Shown: one piece after another, positions 8,052-16,814 of the stretch
Layout: every line of letters starts with the position of its first letter
Position numbering within the stretch: position 1 is the stretch's first letter
From: an uncultured Sinobacteraceae bacterium
GTDB lineage: Bacteria; Pseudomonadota; Gammaproteobacteria; Steroidobacterales; Steroidobacteraceae
Length of the DNA: 18,511 nucleotides
Reading direction: 5' to 3'
NCBI GenBank assembly: GCA_937902995.1
Contig: CALEKY010000065.1
Coordinates: forward strand, 1-18,511
Notes under the pieces: generated by a model
The model's input: only the letters and a program-made list of their open reading frames with translations
What the model was told of the DNA's origin: nothing
Databases searched by the model: none
Translations under genes and position numbers: made by a program

Positions 8052-9188
8052 TCAATCCTGTTGCGGCGCGATCAGAAACCGCAACACGATGCGATGGCGA
8101 TAGGTCTCGCCAGGATCGAGCCTTGCTGACGGGAAGTCCTTCTGGTTCGGCGCATCCGGAAAGGCTTGCGGCTCGAGACACAATGCATCGCTTTGCCGAT
8201 AGAGCCGGCCGCTCTTGCCCACGATCGTGCCGTCGAGAAAGTTTCCCGTGTAGAGCTGCAGACCCGGCGCGGTCGTCCACAGCTCCATAATGCGTCCCGA
8301 TCTCGGCTCCTCGAGCCGAGCGGCCAGGCGCAATGTGCCCGGCGTGCCCATCACGATGAAGTTGTGATCGTAGCCGCGTCCGAGTCGCAACTGGTCGTCG
8401 CGACCGTCGCGGATCCGCGCGCCGATGGCCGTCGCCATCCGGAAATCGAACGGCGTCCCCGCCACCGCACGTCGCTCGCCGGTCGGAATCAGTGTAGCGT
8501 CCACGGGCGTGAACTCTTCGGCTGCGAGCCGCAAACGATGCCCGAGAATCGTGGTACCGCTCCCCTCTCCCGCGAGATTGAAATAAGCGTGGTTGGTTAG
8601 GCTCACCACCGTCGGTTTGTCGGTCGTCGCGCGATAGTCGATGGCTAGCTCGTTGTCGTCGTTCAACTCGTACGTCGCCGTGACCTCCAGCTTGCCGGGA
8701 TAACCCTCCTCGCCATCCGGGCTCGTGTACGAAAGAACCGCGCGTGCGCGCGAACCGCTCTCCGCAGCATCGATGCTCCAAAGTACGCGCCCGAGCCCTC
8801 GCTTTCCGCCGTGAAGATGATTCGGTCCGTCGTTCCTTGCCAACGTGTACGTCTTCCCGTCGAGCGTGAACTGACCGTTGGCAATTCGATTCGCATAACG
8901 ACCCACCGTCACACCGAAATTCTGCGGATTGTCCAGATAGTCGGTAGCCGATGCGTATCCGAGCACGACATCGGTGCTGTGGCCTTGCCGATCGGGAACG
9001 GACAGCGCTTGAAGCGCCGCGCCGAGCGCAATGATCCGCGCCGACATCCCCTTCGCATTGGAAAGCTCGACTGCTTCGACCTCGCGACCGTCCTTCAACG
9101 TTCCGAACGTGACGCGTTTGGCCTCGGCAGCGACGGTCATTTCGGCGACCAAGACCATGATCAGCGCACCGACGGGGATGAGTTTCAT
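8052..9188 (-). CDS. galM: Exported aldose 1-epimerase (mutarotase)
   Basis: This 378-aa protein matches the GalM family over its whole length. NHLHGG at 123-128 and NHAYFNL at 199-205 include the catalytic acid H200. GYDHNF is at 272-277, and LEPQAFPDAPNQ contains the expected catalytic base E339. It interconverts the alpha and beta anomers of aldoses such as glucose. Unlike the cytoplasmic GalM of E. coli, it starts with a Sec signal peptide (about 1-22), so it should act in the periplasm. AAGGAG lies 7 bases before the ATG. The gene follows the trehalase gene by 96 bp on the same strand and is the last gene of the putative trehalose cassette. A mutarotase beside an inverting trehalase makes biochemical sense, because that enzyme releases one alpha- and one beta-glucose. 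Confidence 0.92.
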   Translation of the reverse strand: MKLIPVGALIMVLVAEMTVAAEAKRVTFGTLKDGREVEAVELSNAKGMSARIIALGAALQALSVPDRQGHSTDVVLGYASATDYLDNPQNFGVTVGRYANRIANGQFTLDGKTYTLARNDGPNHLHGGKRGLGRVLWSIDAAESGSRARAVLSYTSPDGEEGYPGKLEVTATYELNDDNELAIDYRATTDKPTVVSLTNHAYFNLAGEGSGTTILGHRLRLAAEEFTPVDATLIPTGERRAVAGTPFDFRMATAIGARIRDGRDDQLRLGRGYDHNFIVMGTPGTLRLAARLEEPRSGRIMELWTTAPGLQLYTGNFLDGTIVGKSGRLYRQSDALCLEPQAFPDAPNQKDFPSARLDPGETYRHRIVLRFLIAPQQD

Positions 9189-9284
9189 CGCGCACTCCTT
9201 GCAGAACCTGCGATGCAGTCTCGGTCTTACAGCGGATTCATATCAACTCCGGAAATCCGCAGGTGCAGCCGCGCTACACATCGC

Positions 9285-10919
9285 TCACGGCATTCTCGAA
9301 CCGACGGAGGTTTGGGGATATTTCTCCAGTAACGCGCGCAGAACACCGTTCGTCCAACCGAAACCGTCCTGGAGCGGATACTCGCCTCCGCCGCCGCCGA
9401 CGTCTGCATTCACGACATCGTATTTCTCGACGAGCTTGCCCGTGCGCTGAAACACGGCAATGTTTTGGGCGATCCAGCGGTGCGCGATCTCCGCGGCGAG
9501 TGCACGCTCGCCGTAGCGGTTCAGTCCCTCGATGGCCATCCATTGCAGCGGTGCCCATCCGTTCGGCGCATCCCATTGCTCGCCCGTCGTCACAGTCGTT
9601 GTCCGGAGCCCGTGCGGCGCGAGTAGTTGAACGCGTATCGTCTGTGCAGTTGCGCGGGCTTGCTCGTCGCTGGCGATACCGAAGAACAATGGCACTGCCG
9701 TAGCGGCAGTCAAATGCTCCGTAGGCGCACCGGCCTGCCGGTCGTAATCCGAGAACGCACCGAGACGCTCGTTCCAGAAATATCGGCGCACGGCGTCCTG
9801 TCGGGCGCGTGCAGCATTGCGATAACGCTCGGAGAGCGCCGCCGAGCTCGATTCGAACGCACGAGAGAGCGTCAGCTCGAGCTGAAACAAGAGACTGTTC
9901 AAATCCACCGGCACGAGATCGGTCGTGCGAATCGAGCTCAACGTCCGACCGTCCGCGAACCAGCGCGAGCTGAAGTCCCAGCCGCTCTCGGCTGCCGCAC
10001 GCAAGTGCCGGTACACCTCTTGCGGATTGCGACCTGACGCTTGCGCCGTCGCAATGTCTTCCCGATACGATTCTTCGCGCGGAACGGCGCGATCGTCCCA
10101 ATAGCGGTTGAGAATCGTGCCGTCCGCGAGCCTGACGACGCGTCGGTGCGTCTCGCCGGGTTCGAGCGCGGCTGCACCTTCCATCCAGAACTCGTACTCG
10201 CGACGCAGCGCATCGCGATAACGTGCGTAAGTCTCATGACCGTCGATGCTCGCCAACAGCTCGACCATGGCCGCAAAGAACGGCGGCTGCGAGCGACTCA
10301 AGTAGTACGTTCGATTTCCGTTGGGCACGTGACCGTAACGCTCGATCAAATGCGCGAAGTTGTCGCACATGTCGCGGATGAGCTGCACTTCGCCGCTGGC
10401 TTTGAGACCGAGCATCGTGAAATACGAATCCCAGTAGTAGATCTCGTTGAAGCGTCCGCCTGGAACGATGTACGGCCGAGGCAATGGAAGACGCGTGGAG
10501 TTCGGCGGTTCGGGTACCGGCTCGCGTCGGAGCACTTTCCACAGCCGGTCGATGTGCGTTCGGACGTCCTCGCCTGGGCGAGTTCTATATGCAGTCTCTA
10601 CGGGAATACTGACCACGAACTCTTGCGCCACGAAGGCGCGCAAGTCGAACGACGGATCGTCTTTGCGCTTGCGGTAGTCGGCGAGAACATCCGCCGGGCT
10701 GCGTTTCGGGATGGCATCGACGAAGGTCTTGCTGTCGGCGAACACGCCCTGGGTCTGTACGTCATGGAACAGCTCGCCGTAGAGCTCGGACGGGGTAGCC
10801 GGCGCGCTCGCCGGCTGCATCGCGCAGCCGGCAGCCAGCAGTCCCAGCAAGTAACCGCAATAGAGGAGCGCTAGCGAGCTGCGCCTGCGGCCACGGAGCT
10901 CCATCGATCGATCATTCAT
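9285..10919 (-). CDS. treA: Periplasmic alpha,alpha-trehalase (GH37), lipoprotein
   Basis: This 544-aa protein carries both trehalase signatures: PGGRFNEIYYWDSYF at 153-167 and QWDAPNGWAP at 448-457. The acid/base residues expected by comparison with E. coli TreA are present: D315 in ESGWDFSSRW and E513 in GGGGGEYPLQDGF. It hydrolyses trehalose to two glucoses with inversion. The N-terminus has basic residues, a hydrophobic stretch and a lipobox LAAGC, so it is probably lipidated at C32 and held in the periplasm. It starts 27 bp after the receptor gene stop and precedes the epimerase gene, which supports an operon. An alternative ATG five codons in would still keep the lipobox. No strong ribosome binding site is visible, so translation may be coupled to the receptor gene. 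Family assignment is very secure. Confidence 0.95.
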   Translation of the reverse strand: MNDRSMELRGRRRSSLALLYCGYLLGLLAAGCAMQPASAPATPSELYGELFHDVQTQGVFADSKTFVDAIPKRSPADVLADYRKRKDDPSFDLRAFVAQEFVVSIPVETAYRTRPGEDVRTHIDRLWKVLRREPVPEPPNSTRLPLPRPYIVPGGRFNEIYYWDSYFTMLGLKASGEVQLIRDMCDNFAHLIERYGHVPNGNRTYYLSRSQPPFFAAMVELLASIDGHETYARYRDALRREYEFWMEGAAALEPGETHRRVVRLADGTILNRYWDDRAVPREESYREDIATAQASGRNPQEVYRHLRAAAESGWDFSSRWFADGRTLSSIRTTDLVPVDLNSLLFQLELTLSRAFESSSAALSERYRNAARARQDAVRRYFWNERLGAFSDYDRQAGAPTEHLTAATAVPLFFGIASDEQARATAQTIRVQLLAPHGLRTTTVTTGEQWDAPNGWAPLQWMAIEGLNRYGERALAAEIAHRWIAQNIAVFQRTGKLVEKYDVVNADVGGGGGEYPLQDGFGWTNGVLRALLEKYPQTSVGSRMP

Positions 10920-10946
10920 AGCGTGCCGAGCCGCCCTCCCCGACGA

Positions 10947-13343
10947 TCAGAACTTCACCGTGCCGTACAGCGTGAACGAGCGCTCGAACAGCGGACGCGC
11001 CATGAAGATCGCACCGACACCGGATGCACCGACATCGGTACGCGGGTTGCCTTCGGTCAAGCCGACTTCGTTCGTGAGATTGTCCCCAACGAGTTGCAGA
11101 CTGAACATGTCGTTGACCTCGAAGATCACGCCCGCATCGAGCTTCGTGTATTTCGGTAGCACGACTGTATTCTCGTCGTTCGAATAGCGCTTGCCGAAAT
11201 AACCGTAGGTCGCATAAATGCGCAGTCGATCCTCGAGAAGCCGTAAGGCGGGCGTCAATCTCCCCATCGTTTTCGGGATGCGCCGAATCGTGTTACCGGT
11301 ATTGTCGACCGACGCGCCCGTGAAGCTCTTGTACTCCGGATCCTGGAACGTGACGCTGAACCCGATCGAGAGGATGTCGAGCGGCTCGAATTGACCCTCG
11401 ATCTCGATACCTCGCGTGCGCGTCGCCGCGGAACGACGCACCGATGAGCCGTCGGGCAGAATGTCGTTGAACGTGACATTGTCGAATTCCGTCTGGAACA
11501 AGGTGACGAATGCGGCGAACCGGTCGAGCGACGTTTTGTAGCCGATCTCGATGTTCTCGACCGAGTCCTTGTCTAGAAAACCTTCGCGTACGTTGTCGAA
11601 GTGCGGCAGGCGGGCCGAATCGGTGTAATGCCCGAACACGGCGTGTTGCGGCGTGAATTCGTAGTTGAAGCCAACGGAGAAGCCGACGTTGTCGAAGTCT
11701 TCGTCCACCCGACGCGATGCCGAACCGATGAGCGACGACCAATTGTCATACCGAGTCGTCGGGTTGCCGTCGGCATCCTGCGTCGAGCCTTCGCGAAGCG
11801 TCCCCTCGATGTCCTGAGAGTCGTAACGGACGCCGAAATCCAAGCGGAGCGCGTCGGTCACATTCCACTCATCGGAGACGTAGAGCGAGTACGTGAAGCC
11901 GTCGTAATCGGTAAGCAAGTTGAACGTGGAATAGCTGGCGAAACCCCTATCATCGGTGACGCCCGGCAACAGCAAACGCCGCGGGCGATCGCTCACATCC
12001 ATCAACAATTGATTCCCGAGGCTCCAACGATCCTTCATTCCGTAGTCGGCGATGTACGCCCCCACGGTCAAGTTGTTGCTGCCGAGCTGGAACGTGACTC
12101 GCACATCGTCCTGAATGGCTTTGAACTCCTTGTCGACCACCCAGTGACCGTGCACTTGCACGAGACCGGTTGCCGGATACGGCGCACCGCCTTCCGCATA
12201 GCTGAAATTCGGCGGCACGCTGTATGAAGGTTCTTGGCTCGGGTCTGGAAACGGCTGCGCGGCGTATTCGAGCCCGGTCTTCGGCGCTTCGCCCGAGAAA
12301 ATGCCGTCGAATCTCACATCGCCATCGGTGTAACGAATCAGATTCGTGACAAACACCGTGTCATTGAGATCGAGCCGCACACGCCCGCCGATGGTCCACA
12401 GCGAAGGATGGATACCGTCTTCGAGATTCGAGCCCTGCAAGCCGACTTCTGCTGCAGTCACGGGCAAACCGGCGCGCGCGAGATCCCGGCTGTGCAGCGA
12501 ATAGGAACCGGCATCCTGCCCGTTGACCGCATCCGGATCGGACGGCGATCCTTGCAGCGGAATCGGCACGACGAACAGCGACCGATCGTTGATGTACTTG
12601 GCGAAGATCTCGACGTCTCCGCCATCGAACTGCGAAGCAAGCTTGACCCTGAATTGCCCACCTTCATCTGCCGTGTATCCCGGATCGCGAATGCCGTCCG
12701 ATTCTCGGTAATAGCCGCCCAACGCGATTCCCCATGTGCCGCCGAGCGGCGCACTCCAAGCAATATCGGCGCGATACGAGTTGTAGTCCGATATGCCGAG
12801 CTTGACGATGCCTTCCGCCAGGTTCTTCGGGCTGCGTGTCACGAAATTGATCACGCCACCGACGGCCCCTGCGGTGAAAATGGGCGCGGTGCCGCCGCGC
12901 AGCGCTTCTACGCGCTCGATCGTTTCGTCGACGCGGATGAATTGATCCGGGTTGTAGAACGAGAGCTCGAAGATCGGATAGATCGGAATTCCGTCCTCCA
13001 TCAACCCGACGTACTTGTATCCGCCGTCCTGAATGATGCCTCGAGCGAAAACATTTCCTTGGGTCGAGCCCGATGTGGATTCGACCCAGAAGCCCGGTAC
13101 GGCGGAAATCAGATCTGCAGCGCTCGCAGGTGCCTGCTGTTGAATGTCCTCGGCACCGAATGTCGAAATGGCAACGCTCGATTCGAACTTCGTCCGCTCC
13201 CGGACTGCGGTTCCCGTCACCACGATCTCTTCGACGCCAAAAAGCGCGCTTTGTTGATCCGTTTGTGCTTGCTGGGCGAGTACGATCGAGGACGTTCCGA
13301 ATGCCACGGCAGTCGCTGCCGCAAGTCGAGTGATGGTGTCCAT
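10947..13343 (-). CDS. TonB-dependent outer-membrane receptor, putative trehalose/sugar transporter
   Basis: The ATG at 13343 gives 798 aa, a Sec signal peptide (about 1-23) and a good upstream GGAGCAGGAA. A longer frame from 13409 is rejected because it buries the signal peptide. A TonB-box-like VEEIVVTG at 37-44 is followed by a plug domain (ISAVPGFWVESTSG and the surrounding region) and then a long beta-barrel of alternating Tyr/Phe-rich strands ending in a C-terminal Phe (TLYGTVKF), as needed for BAM insertion. No N-terminal signalling (STN) extension is present, so it is not a classic transcriptional-signalling receptor. It sits directly upstream of trehalase and mutarotase, which suggests that the ligand is trehalose or a trehalose-containing glycan. 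Receptor sequence alone does not give the ligand; the assignment is from context. Confidence 0.9.
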   Translation of the reverse strand: MDTITRLAAATAVAFGTSSIVLAQQAQTDQQSALFGVEEIVVTGTAVRERTKFESSVAISTFGAEDIQQQAPASAADLISAVPGFWVESTSGSTQGNVFARGIIQDGGYKYVGLMEDGIPIYPIFELSFYNPDQFIRVDETIERVEALRGGTAPIFTAGAVGGVINFVTRSPKNLAEGIVKLGISDYNSYRADIAWSAPLGGTWGIALGGYYRESDGIRDPGYTADEGGQFRVKLASQFDGGDVEIFAKYINDRSLFVVPIPLQGSPSDPDAVNGQDAGSYSLHSRDLARAGLPVTAAEVGLQGSNLEDGIHPSLWTIGGRVRLDLNDTVFVTNLIRYTDGDVRFDGIFSGEAPKTGLEYAAQPFPDPSQEPSYSVPPNFSYAEGGAPYPATGLVQVHGHWVVDKEFKAIQDDVRVTFQLGSNNLTVGAYIADYGMKDRWSLGNQLLMDVSDRPRRLLLPGVTDDRGFASYSTFNLLTDYDGFTYSLYVSDEWNVTDALRLDFGVRYDSQDIEGTLREGSTQDADGNPTTRYDNWSSLIGSASRRVDEDFDNVGFSVGFNYEFTPQHAVFGHYTDSARLPHFDNVREGFLDKDSVENIEIGYKTSLDRFAAFVTLFQTEFDNVTFNDILPDGSSVRRSAATRTRGIEIEGQFEPLDILSIGFSVTFQDPEYKSFTGASVDNTGNTIRRIPKTMGRLTPALRLLEDRLRIYATYGYFGKRYSNDENTVVLPKYTKLDAGVIFEVNDMFSLQLVGDNLTNEVGLTEGNPRTDVGASGVGAIFMARPLFERSFTLYGTVKF

Positions 13344-13497
13344 TTCCTGCTCCCGACGTCGTGCGTACGCGAAAGCAAAACCATGCGCGACAGGTGCGCG
13401 CAGCGCCATCCGTTATGCACGCACGACACGCTCACACGACCAAAGAAAAATTACACGCGTCGGGGTTCTGACGACTCTCCCCGCCCGATCGTTGCGA

Positions 13498-14493
13498 TCA
13501 GTTCGGCTCGATCACTTCGAAGCCGCGTGCACGCAGATGTGCGAGCAGACCGTCTTCACGCAGCAACATGAAAATCGGCAGTGTCGCCACCGTCGTGCGA
13601 TTGCTGCGTAGCGCTCGCTCAGCCGCCTCGAGCCATCGGCGATCGGTCTCGTCTGCAAGCTCCGCAAGTTCCATCGCGTCGAGAAACGGCCAACTGGCCG
13701 CATAGAGCTGCGCTGCCGTCGTATCGGCATCCGCTTGCGCACGCAGTGTGTCGATGTCGCCTGTCGACCATGCATTCGCCCGCATGCGCGCGGTACGCAG
13801 ATCCGTTTCGAGGTTGTTCATGGTCTGTTCGAGGAAGGCAATCCCGCGGCGCTCTGCCGCGCGGTCGAGCGGGACACTCCAGATGGTTTTCGTCACCTGG
13901 TGATCCGTGGTCACGGGAACTTGATAGTCCTTCGCTAGCCGATGCAACTCCTGGAGCACGACGTCCGCGTTGCCCAACCCCGCCGCCGCAAATGCGTTCG
14001 AGCGCAACACGAGCGCGGCGATCACCGGCAGCGCGGTTTCGATCTCGTCGTTCTCGCCGATGTACTTGCGCTTCAGGGCGCGCCATTGCGCATACGAGCG
14101 CCGAGAGAGCAGCCGTCGAAGCGGTTTGCCTCGGATCGCAAATGGATTCTCTCCGCGAACGACGAACGATGCCGAATAGCTGCCGAGCACTTCCTGGGCC
14201 TCGCTGACCACGAACTCGACTTCCTGCGAGCGCCAGATGAGCCGCCGAGGTAAAGGCGCGTGCGTACCGAGAATCCACAACGCGTTGTCGCCGTTTCGGA
14301 CCTGCCACATGCCCGGCCCGGGATGCTCGCCGGTCACGAGCACTTCCTCGACCGACAATCCCGTCTCCGCATCGACGATCCGACCGCCAGGCGGCTGCGC
14401 ACACACGGAGAACGCAACCGTCCCGAGAAACAATGCCAGCAGGAGCGCGGCGGCCCGCCCCGTTGCTCGACGACAATCCGATTGCCTTGCCAT
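13498..14493 (-). CDS. TraB/GumN-family exported protein
   Basis: This 331-aa protein has a Sec signal peptide (about 1-32, ending near CAQP). The segment GPGMWQVRNGDNALWILGTHAPLP (about 59-82) is the family's characteristic opening, and the rest is the usual helical TraB/GumN domain with a conserved run toward its end (FMLLREDGLLAHLRARGFEV). Family members are often annotated as possible metalloprotease-like or polysaccharide-linked proteins, but no reaction is established. Just before the domain lies VEEVLVTGE (48-56), which closely resembles the TonB-box segment of the receptor gene immediately downstream. The gene lies 154 bp upstream of that receptor gene on the same strand and may share its transcript. 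It is divergent from the protease gene. CATAAT, a -10-like hexamer, sits very close to its ATG and is weak evidence for a promoter. Confidence 0.8.
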   Translation of the reverse strand: MARQSDCRRATGRAAALLLALFLGTVAFSVCAQPPGGRIVDAETGLSVEEVLVTGEHPGPGMWQVRNGDNALWILGTHAPLPRRLIWRSQEVEFVVSEAQEVLGSYSASFVVRGENPFAIRGKPLRRLLSRRSYAQWRALKRKYIGENDEIETALPVIAALVLRSNAFAAAGLGNADVVLQELHRLAKDYQVPVTTDHQVTKTIWSVPLDRAAERRGIAFLEQTMNNLETDLRTARMRANAWSTGDIDTLRAQADADTTAAQLYAASWPFLDAMELAELADETDRRWLEAAERALRSNRTTVATLPIFMLLREDGLLAHLRARGFEVIEPN

Positions 14494-14694
14494 GGCCGAA
14501 GATTATGCGATGAGCCGCCGATGTCTTGTGATTCAGCTCTGCTTCAGCACGAACACGCATGCTTGTCAGATGGGGTCGTCGCCAGCTGACGACAGGTTCC
14601 GGACCGAGAACCTCGACCTGCGGGGACGACACTCAAAAGCGAACGCTCGCGCAACGTGTGTAGGAGATCTTGCGCTAGGCTTCGAGACGGCTCA

Positions 14695-16668
14695 GTGGAA
14701 GTCGGCGCTGCAGAAGGGTCCGGAAGGTATGGAGAAAAAATCTGCAAATGGGTTGCTCTGGTCGTCTGCGCCGTCTTCGCCCTGCCCTGTGTGGCGCAGC
14801 AGGTCTCGGAAGGAACAGCGGAATACAACGGCGAACCGTCTCGTTCGGCCCGCGCAAAGCCCACCGGACGCATCATCGTGAAATGGCGCGGCCAGGCACG
14901 TGCGCTCGATTCCGCTGCCCGAAGTCGGAAAGCTTCTGCCGTATCCGGACTCGAGCTTCGTGCTCGCAAGCCGACCGGTGCCGACTACGAAGCGCTCGAA
15001 ACGGAAGGCACGCCGAGCTTGGCTGAGCTCGAAGCAGCAGCGGCGCGCCTGGCCGCGGATGCAGATGTCGAGGCCGCGGTGCCGGAGTTCATACGCAAAC
15101 CGCATCTGCTACCGAACGATCAGTTCTTGACGGAGCAATGGTACTTGCTCGGCGATCAGCCCGCGGCGACCCGTACGGAAAGCGCCTGGGACATCACGCA
15201 AGGCTCCTCGTCGATCATCGTCGCCGTGCTCGACACGGGCGTTCGGTTCGAGCATCCCGATCTACAAGGCAAGCTGCTCGACGGTTATGACTTCATCAGC
15301 GACCCGCTCATTGCGAACGACGGCAACGGGCGGGACAACGATGCGTCCGATCCGGGCGATTGGGTGACGCTCGCTGAAATCCAGCAGAATCCCAACGATT
15401 TCTTGGATGAAGACTGTCTTCCGGAATTCGGCACGATTCGTAACAGCTCGTGGCACGGCACTCGGGTGGCCGGTTTGATCGGTGCGCAAACGAACAACGG
15501 CGCAGGCGTGGCCGGCAACGCCTGGAATACGCGCATTCTCCCGGTGCGTGTGCTCGGCAAGTGCGGCGGTCGAGACCTCGACATCATCGATGGCATGCGT
15601 TGGGCTGCGGGCATCCCGGTCGATGGCATCCAGAACCCGACACCTGCAAACGTCATCAATTTGAGCTTGGGCGGCGAAGGTCCGTGCCATGCGCTGTATC
15701 AGCAGGTCGTCAACGAGATCACTGCGCGTGGCGTGCTGATCGTCGCATCCGCCGGCAACGAAGGCGTGCAAGTCAGCGCGCCTGCGAATTGCAACGGCGT
15801 CCTCGGCGTCGCGGGCTTGCGGCACATCGGGACGAAGGTCGGCTTCAGCAATCTCGGGCCGGAAGTCGGCATTGCGGCACCGGGGGGCAATTGCGTGAAC
15901 GTCCAAGTCGGACAACCGTGTTTGTTCTCCATCGTCGTGGCGACGAATACCGGCACGACGACGCCAGCCGCCAACGGCTACACGGATGCGATCAATTTCA
16001 ATGTCGGAACGAGTTTCTCTGCTCCGATGGTCGCGAGCGCTGCGGCGCTGCTGTTGGCGGTCAATCCGACGCTCACGCCGGCTCAAATGACTTGGCTGTT
16101 GCAAGAAAGCGCCGCTCCGTTTCCCGTGAACCCTGCCGTATCGTCGTGCAGAGTTCCGACGGCTTCGAGCGCGCCGCAGCTCGAAGAATGCAATTGCACG
16201 ACGCGAACCTGTGGTGCGGGCATGCTCAACACGGGCGCTGCCATCGTCGCTGCTCTGCGACCGCTCGCGGTCGTGACGACAACGGGAAACATTGCGGCCG
16301 GCGCGACGATAAACATCGACGGTTCGAACAGCTTCGCTGCCCAAGGTCGCGCGATCGTCACGCATCAGTGGAGCGTACACGACGTCACGGGAGTAATGCC
16401 GACTGTCGGCAATGCGAATGCGAGCGCGACCACGTTGACCATTCCAGGAGAAACGCAGTTCACGCTCCGCCTGACGGTTACGGACGATCAAGGCGCGCAG
16501 GACACGAAAGATGTCACGATCTCGACGGTGTCGGCTGCCCCGCCCACGCCCGGACCGATCCCTCCGCCGATTCAATCCGGTAGCAGTGGCGGAGGCGGAT
16601 CGTTCGGCTGGAGCTTGCTACTGCTCGCTGGCGCAGCTCTGCTTCGACAGCGTAGGGTCAGCGCCTGA
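14695..16668 (+). CDS. Secreted subtilisin-family (S8) protease with GlyGly-CTERM-like tail
   Basis: From the GTG at 14695 this is a 657-aa protein. The catalytic triad is D180 (VLDTGVRFEHPDL), H254 (WHGTRVAG) and S440 (GTSFSAP), with the oxyanion Asn N355 in SAGN. The motif after the His is HGTR rather than the usual HGTH. A propeptide-like region (about 57-134) precedes the catalytic domain, and about 74 residues separate Asp from His. After the protease come a PKD-like domain (about 525-615), a proline-rich linker and a tail SGGGGSFG, a hydrophobic stretch and RQRR. That is the GlyGly-CTERM pattern processed by rhombosortase in T2SS-secreted proteins. The start is uncertain. The frame stays open to a GTG at 14656, and the best-placed ATG (14729) is out of frame. 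The triad makes the family call safe. Confidence 0.9.
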   Translation: MEVGAAEGSGRYGEKICKWVALVVCAVFALPCVAQQVSEGTAEYNGEPSRSARAKPTGRIIVKWRGQARALDSAARSRKASAVSGLELRARKPTGADYEALETEGTPSLAELEAAAARLAADADVEAAVPEFIRKPHLLPNDQFLTEQWYLLGDQPAATRTESAWDITQGSSSIIVAVLDTGVRFEHPDLQGKLLDGYDFISDPLIANDGNGRDNDASDPGDWVTLAEIQQNPNDFLDEDCLPEFGTIRNSSWHGTRVAGLIGAQTNNGAGVAGNAWNTRILPVRVLGKCGGRDLDIIDGMRWAAGIPVDGIQNPTPANVINLSLGGEGPCHALYQQVVNEITARGVLIVASAGNEGVQVSAPANCNGVLGVAGLRHIGTKVGFSNLGPEVGIAAPGGNCVNVQVGQPCLFSIVVATNTGTTTPAANGYTDAINFNVGTSFSAPMVASAAALLLAVNPTLTPAQMTWLLQESAAPFPVNPAVSSCRVPTASSAPQLEECNCTTRTCGAGMLNTGAAIVAALRPLAVVTTTGNIAAGATINIDGSNSFAAQGRAIVTHQWSVHDVTGVMPTVGNANASATTLTIPGETQFTLRLTVTDDQGAQDTKDVTISTVSAAPPTPGPIPPPIQSGSSGGGGSFGWSLLLLAGAALLRQRRVSA

Positions 16669-16751
16669 AAACGGCGGCATCGCGACATTGAGCAAGGGAG
16701 AGCTCGATCTACGAAATCGATCGCTGTGTCCGATGCGCGAATGCCCGCGCC

Positions 16752-16770
16752 TCGCGAGATCAGCTCGCGA
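16752..16770. terminator. Hairpin between convergent protease and galU genes
   Basis: TCGCGAG and CTCGCGA form a perfect 7-bp stem around ATCAG, in the 146-bp space between two convergent genes. A bidirectional terminator would fit there, but no T-run follows on either strand, so this is only a candidate. I see nothing else of note between 16669 and 16814. Confidence 0.3.
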
Positions 16771-16814
16771 AGTGAAACATTGTCACCCCGGAATGGGTAC
16801 AGCCTGCCGACGGC

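Noticed and set aside
7648..9195. A 515-codon minus-strand ORF overlapping the epimerase gene in another frame.
   Set aside because: Very Arg-rich, no domain, and it covers a gene with all GalM motifs intact.
13443..13483. A possible terminator after the TraB/GumN-family gene (CGGGG/CCCCG with a nearby T-rich stretch on the minus strand).
   Set aside because: The stem is only 5 bp with a 13-base loop, and the T-run is displaced by about 10 bases.
12234..13571. A 445-codon plus-strand ORF opposite the TonB-dependent receptor gene.
   Set aside because: Shadow frame typical of GC-rich DNA; the receptor strand has signal peptide, TonB box, plug and barrel.
15262..16575. A 437-codon minus-strand ORF inside the protease gene.
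   Set aside because: Arg-rich, low-complexity shadow of a gene with a full catalytic triad; no motif or ribosome site.
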